Shown here one piece after another: positions 45,801 through 58,000 of a stretch of DNA of 64,000 nt. A model generated the notes under the pieces. It made no database searches. It was not told the DNA's origin and worked only from the letters and a program-made list of their open reading frames with translations. A program made the position numbers and the translations under genes. Source of the stretch: Prinsepia uniflora (Eukaryota; Streptophyta; Magnoliopsida; Rosales; Rosaceae); assembly GCA_032719365.1 (NCBI GenBank), contig CM064861.1:76132863-76196862 (forward strand). The letters run 5' to 3'. The number at the start of each line of letters is the position of its first letter. Within the stretch, counting starts at the first letter, position 1.

Positions 45801-46276
45801 ACTTAAGCCGTCTCGTAAAACGTGCAATAGTTCCCTCGAATTTCCGTGAACCGTAAGTTTTCCGTCGAACGTCCGAATTCAACGTGTCGCCTGTCTGCGG
45901 ACTCGTATCATCCCGATCTATGTAACGGTCCTCGACCTTCGGCCATCGGACCTCTCGGGTCCAAAGTCAACTTTCTGCTCCTTTTCAACCAAATTACCAA
46001 AGTACCTCCAAACTTCTGAACATCATAACTTCTTCCTCGAATGTTGGAATCAGGCGTGCCACCTATCTACGAACTCGTGACGTCCAAAAATACGTCACAG
46101 TCATCGGCCAAAGTCCATTTGACTACCTAAACGAAGAGTCAACGTTTCGCCCATTCAAAGGGCAAAATGGTCATTTTACCCTGAACGTCGGTTAATCCTC
46201 GTCTAATCCCTGATTAGTCTATCTAATTCGTCATTAATTATTAATTAATCCCGATAATTTGGGACGGGTAGTTACC
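42890..46276 (-). mobile_element. 5' LTR, PBS and leader of a truncated minus-strand element
   Basis: The LTR is 43649-46276: start degenerate (GGTAACTACCCGTCCC), end GGGTCCTAACA, with a perfect GTCTGACAC/GTGTCAGAC hairpin at about 43699-43719. TGGTATCAGAGC (43645-43634, minus) follows after 3 nt: an exact initiator tRNA-Met primer-binding site. The leader (43633 to about 42890) has no recognised coding sequence. The element stops abruptly next to chromovirus gag at about 42890, and its outer side abuts chromovirus integrase at 46277, so both its own 3' part and the chromovirus protease-RT-RNase H region have been lost. Confidence 0.7.
43634..43645 (-). other. Primer-binding site, initiator tRNA-Met type
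   Basis: Exact TGGTATCAGAGC on the minus strand next to the LTR end at 43649. It fixes the LTR orientation and shows that this family is an LTR retrotransposon and not a TIR transposon. Confidence 0.85.
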
Positions 46277-46930
46277 GAATTTTCCTACAACATTTATCAA
46301 GCCAGCATTGGGATGTCACCTTTCGAGGCACTGTATGGTCGTTAGTGTAGGATGCCACTTTGATAGATCGAGGTGGGGGAGAGGAGGCTACAGACACCCG
46401 AGTATACAAATTTAACTATAGAAAAAGTCAAGCTTATCAATGAGAGACTAAAAGCAGCACAAAATCATCAAAAAATTTACGCTGATCGTTGCCCTAGGGA
46501 TCAGAAGTTTGAGGCTAGGGGTTGGGCCTTCCTAAGATTATTCCTATGGACAGATGTGGTATGCTTCGGTTGGTGTGGGAAATTGAGTACTCAGTTTATT
46601 GGACACTATGTGAACATGGAGAGAATAAACCTGATCACTTATCGGCTTTCTTTGCCCTCGGAACTATCTCGAATTCACCATGTATTCCACGTATCTTTGC
46701 TTTCAAAGTGTATGTTTGATAGGTTGCATGTGCTGAAGAGTAACTGGTTATGATCTTAGACTGAAAGGACAAAGTGCTTCGTGGAATGACTATTCCTTTG
46801 GTGAAGGTTCTGGGGGTGAATTTTAAAGCGGAGAAGGCCACGTGGAAGTTTGAGACGTTAATGCAGATCAATACCTACAACTGTTAAAGTGATAGGTACG
46901 AATTTCGAGCACGAAATTTCTTTAAGAGGG
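46277..46930 (+). pseudogene. Integrase C-terminus and chromodomain-like tail of the chromovirus
   Basis: Reading from 46280: 'FSYNIYQASIGMSPFEALYG', then stops (46342, 46357, 46360) in place of Arg and aromatic codons, 'IEVGERRLQTPE', 'LKAAQNHQKIYADR' and, after frame changes, 'LPSELSRIHHVFHVSLLSK'. Downstream lie 'VLRGMTIPLVKVLGVNFKAE' and 'KATW', the position and sequence type of a Tekay/Del chromodomain. It ends with 'cacgaaatttctttaag' and a purine tract ahead of the 3' LTR. The integrase catalytic core is absent because the minus-strand LTR replaced it. Confidence 0.85.
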
Positions 46931-47137
46931 GTAAATTTTAACAACCTGGCCTTTTCAATTGTTTTTTCCGAAGATTTTTGTGAATTTTATTGAGTTTGGA
47001 TGATTATACCCCTAGGGTTTAAGGATGGACTCTAAAAGGGGGAAGAGAAGTTTTGGAAACAAGGAAAATTGTGAATATTTTGAGAGTGAGTGGTTATGAG
47101 CCAATACTTTTCCTTCATCCTTATTCAATCAGCCCCC

Positions 47138-47172
<35 letters not shown>

Positions 47173-48801
47173 CTATTTTCGCTCAAACCCCTCTCCCCCC
47201 CCCCCCTTCTCAAAACACAAAACAAACATATACCACCCTTCGTTTCAATTTGATAATTTTTTGACCAAACCAAGCTTGGGATCGTGTTATAGGGACTCCC
47301 ACGATCTCTTAGAGCCTAGATTTGAAGGTTGAACAGATTGGAGGTGGATGGTGTGAGAGAAGGAAGTTCTCCAAAACCTTGGAAGCTTATAACTTGGAAT
47401 CCTAGGGCTGTGTAGATAGATTTTGATATAAAGTTTATCAAATTTGGTTGAGAAATGAGGGAGATATGAATATTTGAAGTTTAGGCATTTAATGGAGGTT
47501 TTCCAGCCAGCCACGACAGCGCGACCGTCTTCTTCGGTGAGGGGTGATGCCAGCATGATGTCATGATGATATCACAAGGTAAGATCATGATGACATCAGT
47601 AGGATACGTGGCAGGGTGCCACGTGCCAAGTGTCACGTCAACCATTAGGGTGTTAGGAGCCATGTTGTTGGTGGTCAGTAGTGCCACATGGTAGGTGGCT
47701 GGTGGTGCCATATGGCACGTGTTAGGGGTGCCACATGGTAGTCGTGTCAGGTGTTAGGTCCCCGTGGCAAGTGCCATGTCAGCTAGGGCTGACGTAAGCT
47801 GGTGATGTCTATTGGCGTCAGCTTCTGACGTCACGCTCATGTGGTGATGCGTGGGAAAGGCCGCCGACCTTCTCCTGGGTTATGAGGGTGCTTGGGCGTG
47901 AAGGCGATCAAAGGTCGTTGAGGGATAGTTTTGGATGTTTTTCTCTCGGAAAACGTGTTCAGGATGCGGTTACTATTTCGGTGTCTAGGGGGAGTTTACG
48001 TATAACCTTATATGGATTGTTGGTAACCCCCGTGTATTACTTTGGTAGACAAGAAAATTCCAGGGACGTCTAAGGAATGTCTGGCTCAAGATTGAGCTAT
48101 CGATTTAACTATGAGTGGACACTTATTTTTCAGAAATATGTTGCCTGCATATTTATGTATTTATATGATTTTCTGATATGAATTGGATTGCTATGACTTG
48201 GCGATTTGATTGTAAATGATTTTTGGATAAATTCTAGGTTTTGGTATATATATATATATATATATATAGATATATATCTTCGATTGTGACTTTCCAAACA
48301 TAGGTTTTGCTAAAATATGCAAACAAACCGGATTTTGGGCTGGTGCCCAAGCTCTGAATGTTTGGGACTTTTATGGATATTTCAAAAGTAGGAGTTCGAC
48401 TCCCAAGATTCACAGCGACGGACTTGGACGTTTTCGAATTTGGACTCCACACGTGCTAACAGGGTTGGACTCAGCATGATCCGTATTTGTCTACGTGTAG
48501 TATAAAGGGAATGTTGGTTGGACTTGCAAGGCAAGGATTGACTGTTATTGATTACTTGTGCCCAGGGGTATCCAGGCGTTGATTATGATTTATATTGGAC
48601 TCCAGATTATTTATGATGTTATTTATGAAATCTACTGTTTGCTTTTCATGCATACATGTTTTCATAAAACAGAGGGGAAAATACTTATTTATAGGGAAAT
48701 GGTTTTCTAAGGCTTTATTTTTGTCCACTCACAGTTTTAATGGTTTTTCTTACCCTTCAGGCTACTTTTGTGCGATGGCTGATGTGAGGCTGAGGCATTA
48801 C

Positions 48802-49734
48802 CAAAGATGAAAATATCGATATCGACAGATATATCGCTAGTCAAATTTACGGATATCTCGTCCCAAATATCGATATCGATATCGCTATCGTTTACGGTCA
48901 ACAAAAATGATGGAAATTCTATTTAAAAGTTGGAAATTTAGAATGAAATTTTGGGGAAAACTTAAGTACCCAATGATGGTTATATAGGACTAATAAAAAC
49001 TATAAAATGACTATGATATAATAAATATATAATGAATGATATGATACAATAGGGTTCTACCGATGACTAATAATATAAAAATTTAAATATAAACATAAAT
49101 TGAAGTGAATATAATTGAATGTTAATATAATTTAAAACATAACAATAAGCATAAAAAAATTTAAATGGAAAAAAAATTATATGTAAAAGTGAAAAAAAAA
49201 ATGATGAAAAAGTCAATTTTTGTTTAAAAGTTGGTAAGGATTGATATATTTAAAATTGAAAAAAAAAGACAAATAAAATTGAAAGAAAATAAAGAAAAAA
49301 CAGAAGAAAAAAATGGCAACTTGCGGCACTTGGGATCGAACCTAGGTTGTTGGCCATTTAATAAAGGGCCAAAACAGCCGACAACCAACTGTGCTAACAG
49401 GCTCAGTTTGATAATATAGCAGCCCACTAATATATAAACTATATTAATTAACTTAAAACCAGTCATCTCCTACCTCGCGCGGGTATGAGATTCGGGTTTT
49501 TTGACCCGCGCGACATGACCCAACTGAAACTCCATAGTTTTACGTCCGATTTTCATTAAATTTAGCCCTATCTCGGTTGTTATACTGAAATAAGGAAATT
49601 AGTGGTCTTAAAATAAGGAAAAATATCGATATTTCGCTCAATTTCTTTCCCTTCCCCTCTTACATGCCGCCGGTCAATATTTCCGATATATCGACCGATA
49701 TATCGGCGATATTATCGACATTTTCATCAATGGA
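48802..49734. mobile_element. 0.93-kb non-autonomous DNA element rich in atatcg
   Basis: Both sides are cattac (48796-48801 and 49735-49740). The intact site is visible in the other LTR near 22763 (ggcattactactttttgg). The ends are imperfect inverted repeats, 'gatgaaaatatcgata' on the left and its counterpart 'gatgaaaatgtcgata' on the right, followed by 'atatcgatatcg' words. No ORF. The superfamily is unassigned; a 5-6 bp duplication does not settle it. Confidence 0.75.
49332..49396 (-). ncRNA. tRNA-like pol III boxes, possible SINE head
   Basis: On the minus strand TAGCACAGTTGG (49396-49385) fits the A-box consensus and GGTTCGATCCC (49342-49332) fits the B-box, 42 nt apart. The implied acceptor arms do not pair, so it is not a functional tRNA. 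It lies within the 48802-49734 DNA element. A tRNA-derived SINE fragment is the likeliest reading. Confidence 0.4.
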
Positions 49735-49986
49735 CATTACTACTTTTTGGAATGTACACTTACTTTTCACCAGAGTAGCATTCTGGTTTATTTATTTACT
49801 TTCTAGTGTTATGTGTAATCTCGTTAAACTCTATTAATGATTGACAAGTGAACTTATCCCTTGTTTGACATCGTATGTATGTTTATTTCGGACTAAGGGT
49901 ATTTTGGTATTCTAAGTAATTGTGTCAAATGAGAATAGGTCATTTCTTGAGTATCGAGGTATTTCAAGGAGGGTCGTGTCAAATTT

Positions 49987-50609
49987 GATAATTGCCCTTA
50001 AATTGAATTGAATTTGAAATAAAATTAAAAATTAAAAATTCGCGGTTTGGATGTTTGTTATTTTGATGGCTTTGATAATTGATGAAATATGATGATCCTG
50101 CTTGATGTTGATAATAATTTGATGTTGCTTGATTGTGACTAATGGATTTGATGTTTGAATTTGATGATGATATGAATGGATGTTTCTACATGGTAATTCA
50201 TGCCTGGCGGCATGCATGATTTCAATTTGTGGGGCATTTATTTGATGATTGATGATGAGATACTCGGAAAAAAATTGATTATGCTGATGATAATGATGAT
50301 GATCATCATGTTCCATGATCATAGGCGCACAAAGTGCTCCTCTGGCTTGCGGCTATATAAATTTTCACTGTTCAAATGTTTGATTTAAATGCTTAATTGT
50401 TATTTAGGAAATATATGTATGTAATTTAACCAAAATTTTATAAATAAACTAATAGTAAATAAAAGGAACCTGAAGTTTGCTTCATAAATTCACCATTACA
50501 TGCTTACTTCAAATTAATCATACCATGTTATAGAACATGTGGTTCTCATTAGTTGCTTATAAATGAGTTCTTCCAAATCACTAATATTATTATTTACTCA
50601 TTTTAGAGC
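49987..50609 (+). other. Copia leader between LTR and gag
   Basis: This resumes the Copia sequence interrupted at 11339. It contains 'gcgcacaaagtgctcctctg' (50325-50344) and 'gcttgcggctatataaattt', a phrase familiar upstream of gag in this kind of plant Copia. No gene. Confidence 0.5.
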
Positions 50610-51650
50610 ATGACATATCTCAACAAGCTCGATTTTGATACGTTGGAAGTTTCTACAAGAAACTATTACCAGTGGACTAAAGATGTGAAGCTTCAAGTCA
50701 CTGGGAAAAGAATTTGCTCCACCATCGACTCTTGAAGCTTCAAATTCTTTTTCCAGTGACTTCAGAGCATCAAAGAGTTGATGATATGATTCTCATGGGG
50801 AGACACGTGGATCAAGCACTACAAATTGAGTATCTTGGTCAAGAAAATCCGAGAACATTATGAGTTCTACTAGCAAATCGATTTGATTATCAGAAAGATA
50901 TTTTCTTTCCTGAAGCAAGAAATGATTGGCATGATCTTCGTTTTTAGGATTTCAAATCTGAAAATGAATAGAACTCCGAAGTATGCCGAATTTGGTCACT
51001 TCTCAAATATTGTTGGGAGGAGCTCATTCAAATTGACCTCTACGAGAAGACTTTCCTCCACATTTCCAGCCTCATATATTGTCCTGCAGCATCAAACAGG
51101 GAGAGAAAATTTACCAAGTTTGTGGAATTGATCACTACCATGTCTTTCCTTACAAAGAACAACAGTCTGCTATTGAAAAGTAATCAACCTCGATCTGTTG
51201 ATAAAAAAGAAACACTTTTTCCGGAAGAAAATGTTGTTGCTCATTACAGTACAAATTGTAAAAAGAAAAATTGGGGTTATAGTAGAGGCGTAGGGCATAA
51301 CCGCACTACACACGATAGACATCCTTATAACCATGATCAGCGTAATTATGGCCCACGTGGTTGAGGCCCACATGGTAGAAACCGGGCACCTTCAACCTCA
51401 AAGTCTCGAAATGAGAGAAACACAAGTCCTACTCGTCGCCAACAGAATCAAATCCATGAAAGCCAGTACTATATATGTGGTGGATGGGATCACTAGCCGC
51501 GCACCTTCGTTCATCAACTTAAGTTGTTGAAAAGTATCATGGCGGATGCGAAACTCGAGAGACCAATTTTGCTGGAAGACCAGTTCCCATCGATACCACC
51601 CTTAAGACTGCTGATTTCTAGACTCCCGCTAGGCATGACGAGGCTTAAGA
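50610..51650 (+). pseudogene. Copia Gag, decayed
   Basis: ATG at 50610 gives 'MTYLNKLDFDTLEVSTRNYY', the usual start of plant Copia Gags (UBN2-type). Further pieces in changing frames are 'FFPEARNDWHDLR', 'LYEKTFLHIS', 'YREK'-like 'NREREKF' and 'FVELITTMSFLTKNNSLLLK'. Near 51455-51490 'YYICGGWDH' is a degenerate CCHC knuckle with the first Cys lost and a stop following. The first domain is cut by a stop about 39 codons in, where a 21-bp inverted duplication sits. The rest of pol lies beyond the LTR at 51651. Confidence 0.8.
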
Positions 51651-54334
51651 TGTAACGATTGGAAAATTCGAGAAAAGAGGAATTTGGAAAATTAGATCAA
51701 AATGATGATTATACCCTTATAAAGTCAAACGATTGACTTTTGACCTAGAAACCTTTTGGATTTCTTGTCAGGACCCGACCCTCCTCTGTCAAGTCCCAAC
51801 TCATCTAGCACGATATTATCCGCTTTGGGCCCCCTTGCCCTTGCCCTCATGGTTTTATTATCGGGAGCTCATGGTGCAACTTTCCAGGGGGTCACCCATC
51901 ATGGAATTGCACCACCCTCAACTCGCTTAACTTTGGAGTTCCAATCGAACCCAAAGCCACTGAGCTCCCAAAAGGCCTCGTGCTAGATAGGTGTGTACCT
52001 ACACCTTTAAGGCACACCACCAATCCTCTCGCAGAAAATTCCCCTCCAAGAATGTGGGATTGTTCACCGTTCCCTGTAGGACACAGGTCTTACATTTCTT
52101 GCGAGTACCATTATGTAGGTCTCGAGATTTCGTGTTTGTGGACAGGTGCCATGTCGAAATTATAGGTCAGATGAGGTTATTATGGGTCTAAAACAATCGA
52201 GGGCATTTTGGCCATTTTGGTTCTAGGGATAAATTGTTACTTTCATAATAAGATATTTTGGTGAAAATGAGATATTTTTTATCCTCCCTTATCTCCTTGG
52301 CCACTGTCCACAGACTTGGGATATATTCAAATTGATATTTGTGTGTGGTCTTGCGTGGTGTAGTTGATAGCCGTGAGAAATGGGGGAGGGAAAATAGAGA
52401 GATGATGAGAGAATCAGAAAGAAATAGAGGGAGAGAGAGAAGGAAGATGAAGGAAATTAGAATGGATAGGAATAAGGACCTATAAATAAAACCCATAAAT
52501 CCTCCATGATGATTGAATCAGGTTTTTTGATTTGGACTGGCATAGTTTAAATTGAGATTGTAAGTGTCTTGTTGGGACATAGACGGCTGAACCACTGAAG
52601 AATTGAAGTAAAACACGCATGCACGAGCCTATGGCAGTGTTCGAAATGGAATTGCGAAGCTTGAGTAATTCTGGGGGATCAAGGTAAGTTTGATCCTCAA
52701 ATTGGACATAGAATCATGGTTAGGGGTTAATTCCAAGTTGGTTCGTGTGTTTAATCATGTAAAAGGGATGAAAATTGGGAAGAATTGGAAACGAGTCACG
52801 AAATTGGGGCGGGATCCGAGTTGCAGACCTAATTCCAGGAAGGCGAAGATGAACAGTGTGGTGCATGGCCACCACGCCCATTGTCTTTAATCGGCACATG
52901 GGGGCGCATGCCAAACCTTATGGGAATCCAATCAACATGAAAGTTTGAGTATTTGATGTTACGAGTCTAATAGTACAGTTTTCAAGCCGATCAAGCATCA
53001 TCTCAACGCAATTTTGGCTATCTGAAGGTTTACGTCTTGGGAAGATTAATGACCCTAAAAATGAATCGTGACAAGAGGAAAATGTTTTGGGAATTACAGA
53101 GAGGCATGCAAGTCGGTGCCGGATTGTGTGAACCGTGTGTGAATGGAATTTATTTTTTCCCAAACTCCTATGCATGCATATTTACATGGTTTTACATGTT
53201 TTTACTATGTGTTTGAGTATTGGTGATTTGAGTAAGATTTATATGATTTTTTATGATTTTACAAAAATTATTTTATTGCACGTATTACGAGGAACTTGCG
53301 TATTTTGTATTCAAGATTTATACTGGATTTTGGATTGGATTTTAGAAACAATATGAATTTCCTACATGATTTTTGTGATAGTTGATTGATTGGGATTGAA
53401 TACAAGTTTTGATGATTTATGGATTATTTTATTGGCACGAATTAAGAGGTTTGGCATAACGTGTGGTTTAGGCTTAGATCCGATTTTCGAGATTTGATTT
53501 GAGTTATGAAAGTGATATGAGGTATAGATATGTATTTTCTCGTTATATGTGATTCTGGATCTTTGTGGTTTATGGTGTTATGAACAAATCTCCTTGGATT
53601 GCTGGGCTACGTTCAAATGTTGGATTCCTAGACAGCCACTCAGATGATGTATCTTTGAGTGGTTGAGTTATGTGGTTGACACCCAGATGTTGTGTCACTG
53701 GGTGACCACTCGGTTGTTGTATCCCCGAGTGGTTATATGATATGATGATTGGCCAGCTGGTATTGTAGTGTAATTTATGTGATGGACACTCAGATGCTGT
53801 ATCCCCAGTGGTATCTCAGATTCTGTATCCCCGAGTGGCTATGTGATGTGATGATTGGTATTCAGACATCAAGGATGGGTTGGTTCAGTGTGATTGGGGC
53901 TACAGTGCTTGATATGACTTTATGTTGATTGGTTTTTTGATGTGGTTGGATTGCTAATATTTACTTGAATTTCAAGTTTCCTTGTTTTCCTATCTGTGTT
54001 ATCGAGATTTCGTATTTGTTATTCGTTTTATTGTGATTTATGAATTTATCCCATGCATGCAAACTGGGGGTAATTACTTCTGTTTTAGAAACTATACTTA
54101 TATAATATTTATTTTCGTCCACTTACAAGGTTTTTTTTTTCTTTGATTTTGAAACCCTCCATAGTCGTTGCACGGGAACCGAGACTACTTGAGAGGCGGA
54201 GGTACGAGTTGGCGAGGGTACAAGTATCCCTCGTTAGACAAGTTTTAGGGACATTTGCGGTAGTCGGAATACTTGTCAGAAGGGGGTAGGGCTGAGGTGT
54301 GACTTTCAAGGTGTTTTAGGGTCGGGTTCTACCA
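51651..54334 (+). mobile_element. Solo LTR with perfect taaga duplication
   Basis: TGTAACGATTGGAAAATTC to GGGTCGGGTTCTACCA, flanked by taaga (51646-51650, 54335-54339). It is a diverged relative of family A: a GTGAATGGAA/GTCCACTTAC pair (about 53139 and 54117-54126), gcatgcatat near 53173 and catgcatgca near 54053. It carries a 'cccgagtgg'-type minisatellite at 53625-53850 and a nested Cassandra LTR at 51776-52094. Confidence 0.85.
51776..52094 (-). mobile_element. Solo Cassandra LTR with perfect tttct duplication
   Basis: Starts tgtcaggacccgaccctcc, ends gacacaggtcttaca, flanked by tttct (51771-51775, 52095-52099). The 5S-like segment reads on the minus strand, with 'gggtgaccccctggaaagt' and 'aactccaaagttaagcgag'. 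319 bp. Confidence 0.9.
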
Positions 54335-54339
54335 TAAGA

Positions 54340-55028
54340 CCTCAAAAACATTGGTATGATCAAAGGTTCTGTTTAATTTAGATTTGGAAGTTTGATTTTT
54401 GATTGAATATTATTTAGTTTAAACCATATATTTATTTCCATAAATATGATATTTAATTTTTAGTTCAATTTATGGTAAAGCATATTAAGTGGGGAAGTTT
54501 ATTTTTTGGTCGACAGTGCTACTATACACATTATCATTTGAGATAGAATGTTTTTTACAAATTTGGTGCCTAATAATGCCCCTGTAACAACTATTTCAGG
54601 CCAATAACACTTAGCTGAAGGCTCTGGAGCCCATTTTATGTTGAGCAATTATACTACACTTACCATTGATGAAGCCTTGTATTCTCCACATTCCAGAAAA
54701 ATGTTGTTGAGTTTTAAGAATATTCGAACTAAGGTTATCACGTCGAAACCACAAAAGAAAAGGATGTGGAATGCATTTGGAAAACCTCCAACCTATACGG
54801 CTGGATGCGTACATTGGAGAAATTAAAATGCCTCTCGACTGACCTCTACATGACCACTATTAGAACAATTGGGGCAAATCACACGGCTAGGCAGAAGCTA
54901 CCTAATACGAGTAACTACTTATTATGACATGACCAATTGGGACACCTAGGTCAAGGTATGATGTGCATTATCCTCAATACATCACACATGCATCCTTTTA
55001 CTAATTAGTACCTTGTGTTTAGTGAAGC
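54340..55028 (+). pseudogene. Copia protease and integrase N-terminus, decayed
   Basis: Protease: 'DSATIHIII' (54510-54536, the DSGAT-equivalent), 'TNLVPNNAPVTTISG', then 'EGSGAHFMLSNYTTLTIDEA' and 'LYSPHSRKMLLSFKNIR'. Integrase zinc-binding region: 'HDQLGHLGQGMM' near 54925. All are familiar Copia pol phrases in the same order. In-frame stops are present. The frame continues across the LTR at 55029 into 59034. Protease would process Gag-Pol; this copy cannot be functional. Confidence 0.8.
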
Positions 55029-58000
55029 TGTCAGGACTGGTCCCAAATCCCCAGGAATTAACGTGGGACCCGCCTGATCCCGTCTGACACAAAGTGTCAG
55101 ACCAGGGAAAATTCCGTCTCTAGCCTCACCGGGATTCCAGAGTGCGCCAGGATCGTAGGAGGAGGAGTGTGATGTCTCGTCTCTGCTACAGCCCGTATCC
55201 GTGATCAACCTGAAGGACATTAAAACACGAAAACTGTGAGTGGACAAAAACAATCATTTTAATAAAAACATTTACACAAGAAGACATTTATGCCCTTCAC
55301 TAAAAGCATATGCATGCATTCAAAAATCGTTTATCAATCATTCATAAAACCATTTGAAAACGTATCTAAAAACCTTTTGAGAGCTCATGCCCGATCCCCA
55401 TAAACTGTCATGAACCATAAATCCATTTGGGTGTCCGACCCGAAATCACAACTTAAAACATGGAATACAGAAATCAAATCAATAGGGACTCAGCCCAAAT
55501 CACGTCACGTGGGTCTCAGCCCAAATCATTCTTAGTGAAATACCAAAACATACAATACGGGGTCTCCGCCCCCAAACCATTTCTAAAACATCGAATACGG
55601 GGTCTCGCCCCAAAACACTTTCTGAATCATAAAACACGGGGTCTCTGCCCCTAAATCACTTCTAAAACATCGAAGATGGGGTCTCGCCCCAAAACACTTT
55701 CCGAATCATAAAACACGGGGTCTCTGCCCCCAAATCACTTTCTGTAACCCACATACGTATCAATATACGTATAACCCATCCTAGGCACTTACGGAGATGA
55801 TGCCAACTCGGGGCACACAACCTCTAGGGAACACATCCCCGATAATGTCACGATATCAATCTCTATACTAGTGTGCACACTACTCGGGGTCTCACTCCGA
55901 GTCTTCTCCTAGGAATCTCCATCTGGGAGGCTCAATCTCTGGATCTAGTCCGAGCTCTCTCTGGATCTAGTCCACATATCTCTCCGGAATCTGGTCCGAG
56001 ACCACATCATATCTCGTAACCTCCACTCCTGGAACGGGATCCCTATGGGGATACCCACTCTGGTATGTGGATCGTGACTCTCCAGGTCGACGTCTGGAGG
56101 AGACCAAATAAACATAAATGAGGGTTTCATATACATTTTCCAATCTTTTCTTTCTTTCTCAAATCACCTTTCAACTGGGTTTCATACCCGATTCATTTCA
56201 ACAGGATTCCTCGAATCCGATTCAAATCAGTTTCACAGGCCTCGGCCTAAATCCACAGTTCAATAGGGTCTTATGCTCGAATTATCATTTCAAAAACTGA
56301 ACTGGGACTCAAGCCTGATGTTACGTTCAACTGGGCCCTAAGCCCGAAACCATAAACCAATACGACCTCACGTCCGATTTCACAACCAACGGGGCTTTAA
56401 GCCCGATATCTCAACCAAATGGGTCTCAGGCCCGATATCATAAATCAACGGGGCATCAAGCTCGATAGTACCACTAACTGGGCCTCAAACCCGAATCGTA
56501 AACTAATGGGACCCTCGGTCCGATCGTATAACTCAAATGGACCCTCGGTTCGATTCCTCGTCAAATCAAATGGACTTCAAGTCTGAGAGTTCATAAATCA
56601 AATGGGTCTCGTGCCCGATTTCATATTTCTAAATCTGAAATCCATTTATTAAACCCTCATTGAAAACCTAGAACGTATATGCATCGTATAAAACCAGAAA
56701 TCTCTAAATACGTGCAAATACATAAATCCTAGGCTAACACAAACAATTTGCACTCAAGAAAACCCAAAACATGTATTAAAAGCATTTATAAACATTTATG
56801 CATGCATCAATTTCGAAAGAAGGTCCAATCACAGACCGTCCGAAACCGTGCCTCAATACGCGTGCCATAATCGTCTCACGGGTCAAACGTCACCTCCGAG
56901 ATTCCCAAACCTGTCCAAATTCATTTAGAGGGTTACTAACTACTTATATAACCCCTTACTAAAGCCCCATAATTTTCCGGAATTTCTAACTATTTCTAAA
57001 CCCAAATCTAAACCTTCGGACGTCCCGAACTATATCGAAACGATGTCCGATTGACACGAAACTAGTCCCAAAATGTTCGTTACATCGAATAAATGATTTG
57101 ACATGTTGAAAACTTCCCCAGATTCTCCCCTATGCGCCGCCATTCGCCACCTGAAGTGGCTGCGCGTGGGATCCACGTGCCAAGCTACAGTTTTCTCCTA
57201 CCTTCGATCGAACCTGTCCGGCCTGTTCACTCTGTACAGCCGGTCTGGCCAGTTTCCTCCCCCATCTTTCGTCCAATCTCTTTCTTTTCGATTCCATTCT
57301 TCCTATTTTAATGTTTACTATCCATTACAATCCCTAAACCTAATCAAAACTCCCTAAAACCTAACCATGTTCGAAGGGCCTCACGGCCATATTTTTCCCG
57401 ACCACCCTCACGGCCTCCTTAGTCGTGAACCGCCCTCATAACCATCTTAAAACTTCCCTAGAAACTCACTAACCAACCTCTAATCATCCAAAAGCATCCA
57501 TAATAACAAAAACAAAATAAAGGGAAAATGGGCCAAAACCGATACCTTCTCGGGTTTGTGGCCTCAGCCATGCACGGCGTGTCAGGACCCGACCCTCCTC
57601 GTTCAGGACCCAACTCATCTAGCACCATATTGTTTGCTTTGGGCTTCGCCCTCACGGTTTTGTTTTCGGGAGCTCATGGTGAAACTTCCCAGGGGGTAAC
57701 CCATCATGGAATTGCAACAGCCTCAACTCGCTTAACTTTGGGGTTCCAATCCCCCCCAAAGCCACTTGATCACCCTAAAAGGCCTAGTGCTAGATAGGTG
57801 TGTGCCTACACCTTTAAGGCACACCACCAACCTCTCCCAAACCATCCCCCCTCGCAGGAATGTGGGATTGTTCATCGTTCCCTCCATGACACGGGTCTTA
57901 CAATCCATCCCCCTTAGGGCCCAGCGTCCTCGCTGGCACACTTTCCGGTCGAGGTCTGGCTCTGATATCAAATTGTCAGAACTCGACCCTCCTCGGTCAG

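Larger units (their letters stand above)
11340..49981 (+). mobile_element. Ty3/Gypsy chromovirus (Tekay/Del-like), interrupted
   Basis: The element is delimited by identical aattt duplications (11335-11339 and 49982-49986). 5' LTR: 11340-11381 plus 20865-23013. PBS: 23017-23028. Gag start: ATG at 23108. Gag: 39180-39785 and 42467 to about 42890. Integrase and chromodomain-like tail: 46277 to about 46890. Polypurine-type tract: near 46923-46932. 3' LTR: 46937-49981. Chromovirus membership is shown by the integrase C-terminal segment followed by an 'IPLVKVL...ATW' chromodomain-type region. Protease, RT and RNase H are missing. All coding parts contain stops, so it is inactive. Confidence 0.8.
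46937..49981 (+). repeat. Chromovirus 3' LTR with a nested DNA element
   Basis: It starts TTTAACAACCTGGCC (TG mutated) and ends GGGTCGTGTCA, then the aattt duplication. It aligns with 20865-23013. It has a C run then CT run at 47132-47172, the inverted motifs at 48111-48120 (atgagtggac) and 48723-48732 (GTCCACTCAC), and an (AT)n run near 48245-48275. It is interrupted at 48802-49734. Confidence 0.8.

Noticed and set aside
49332..49403. Functional tRNA gene
   Set aside because: The A and B boxes are good but the acceptor arms do not pair and no anticodon stem is evident.
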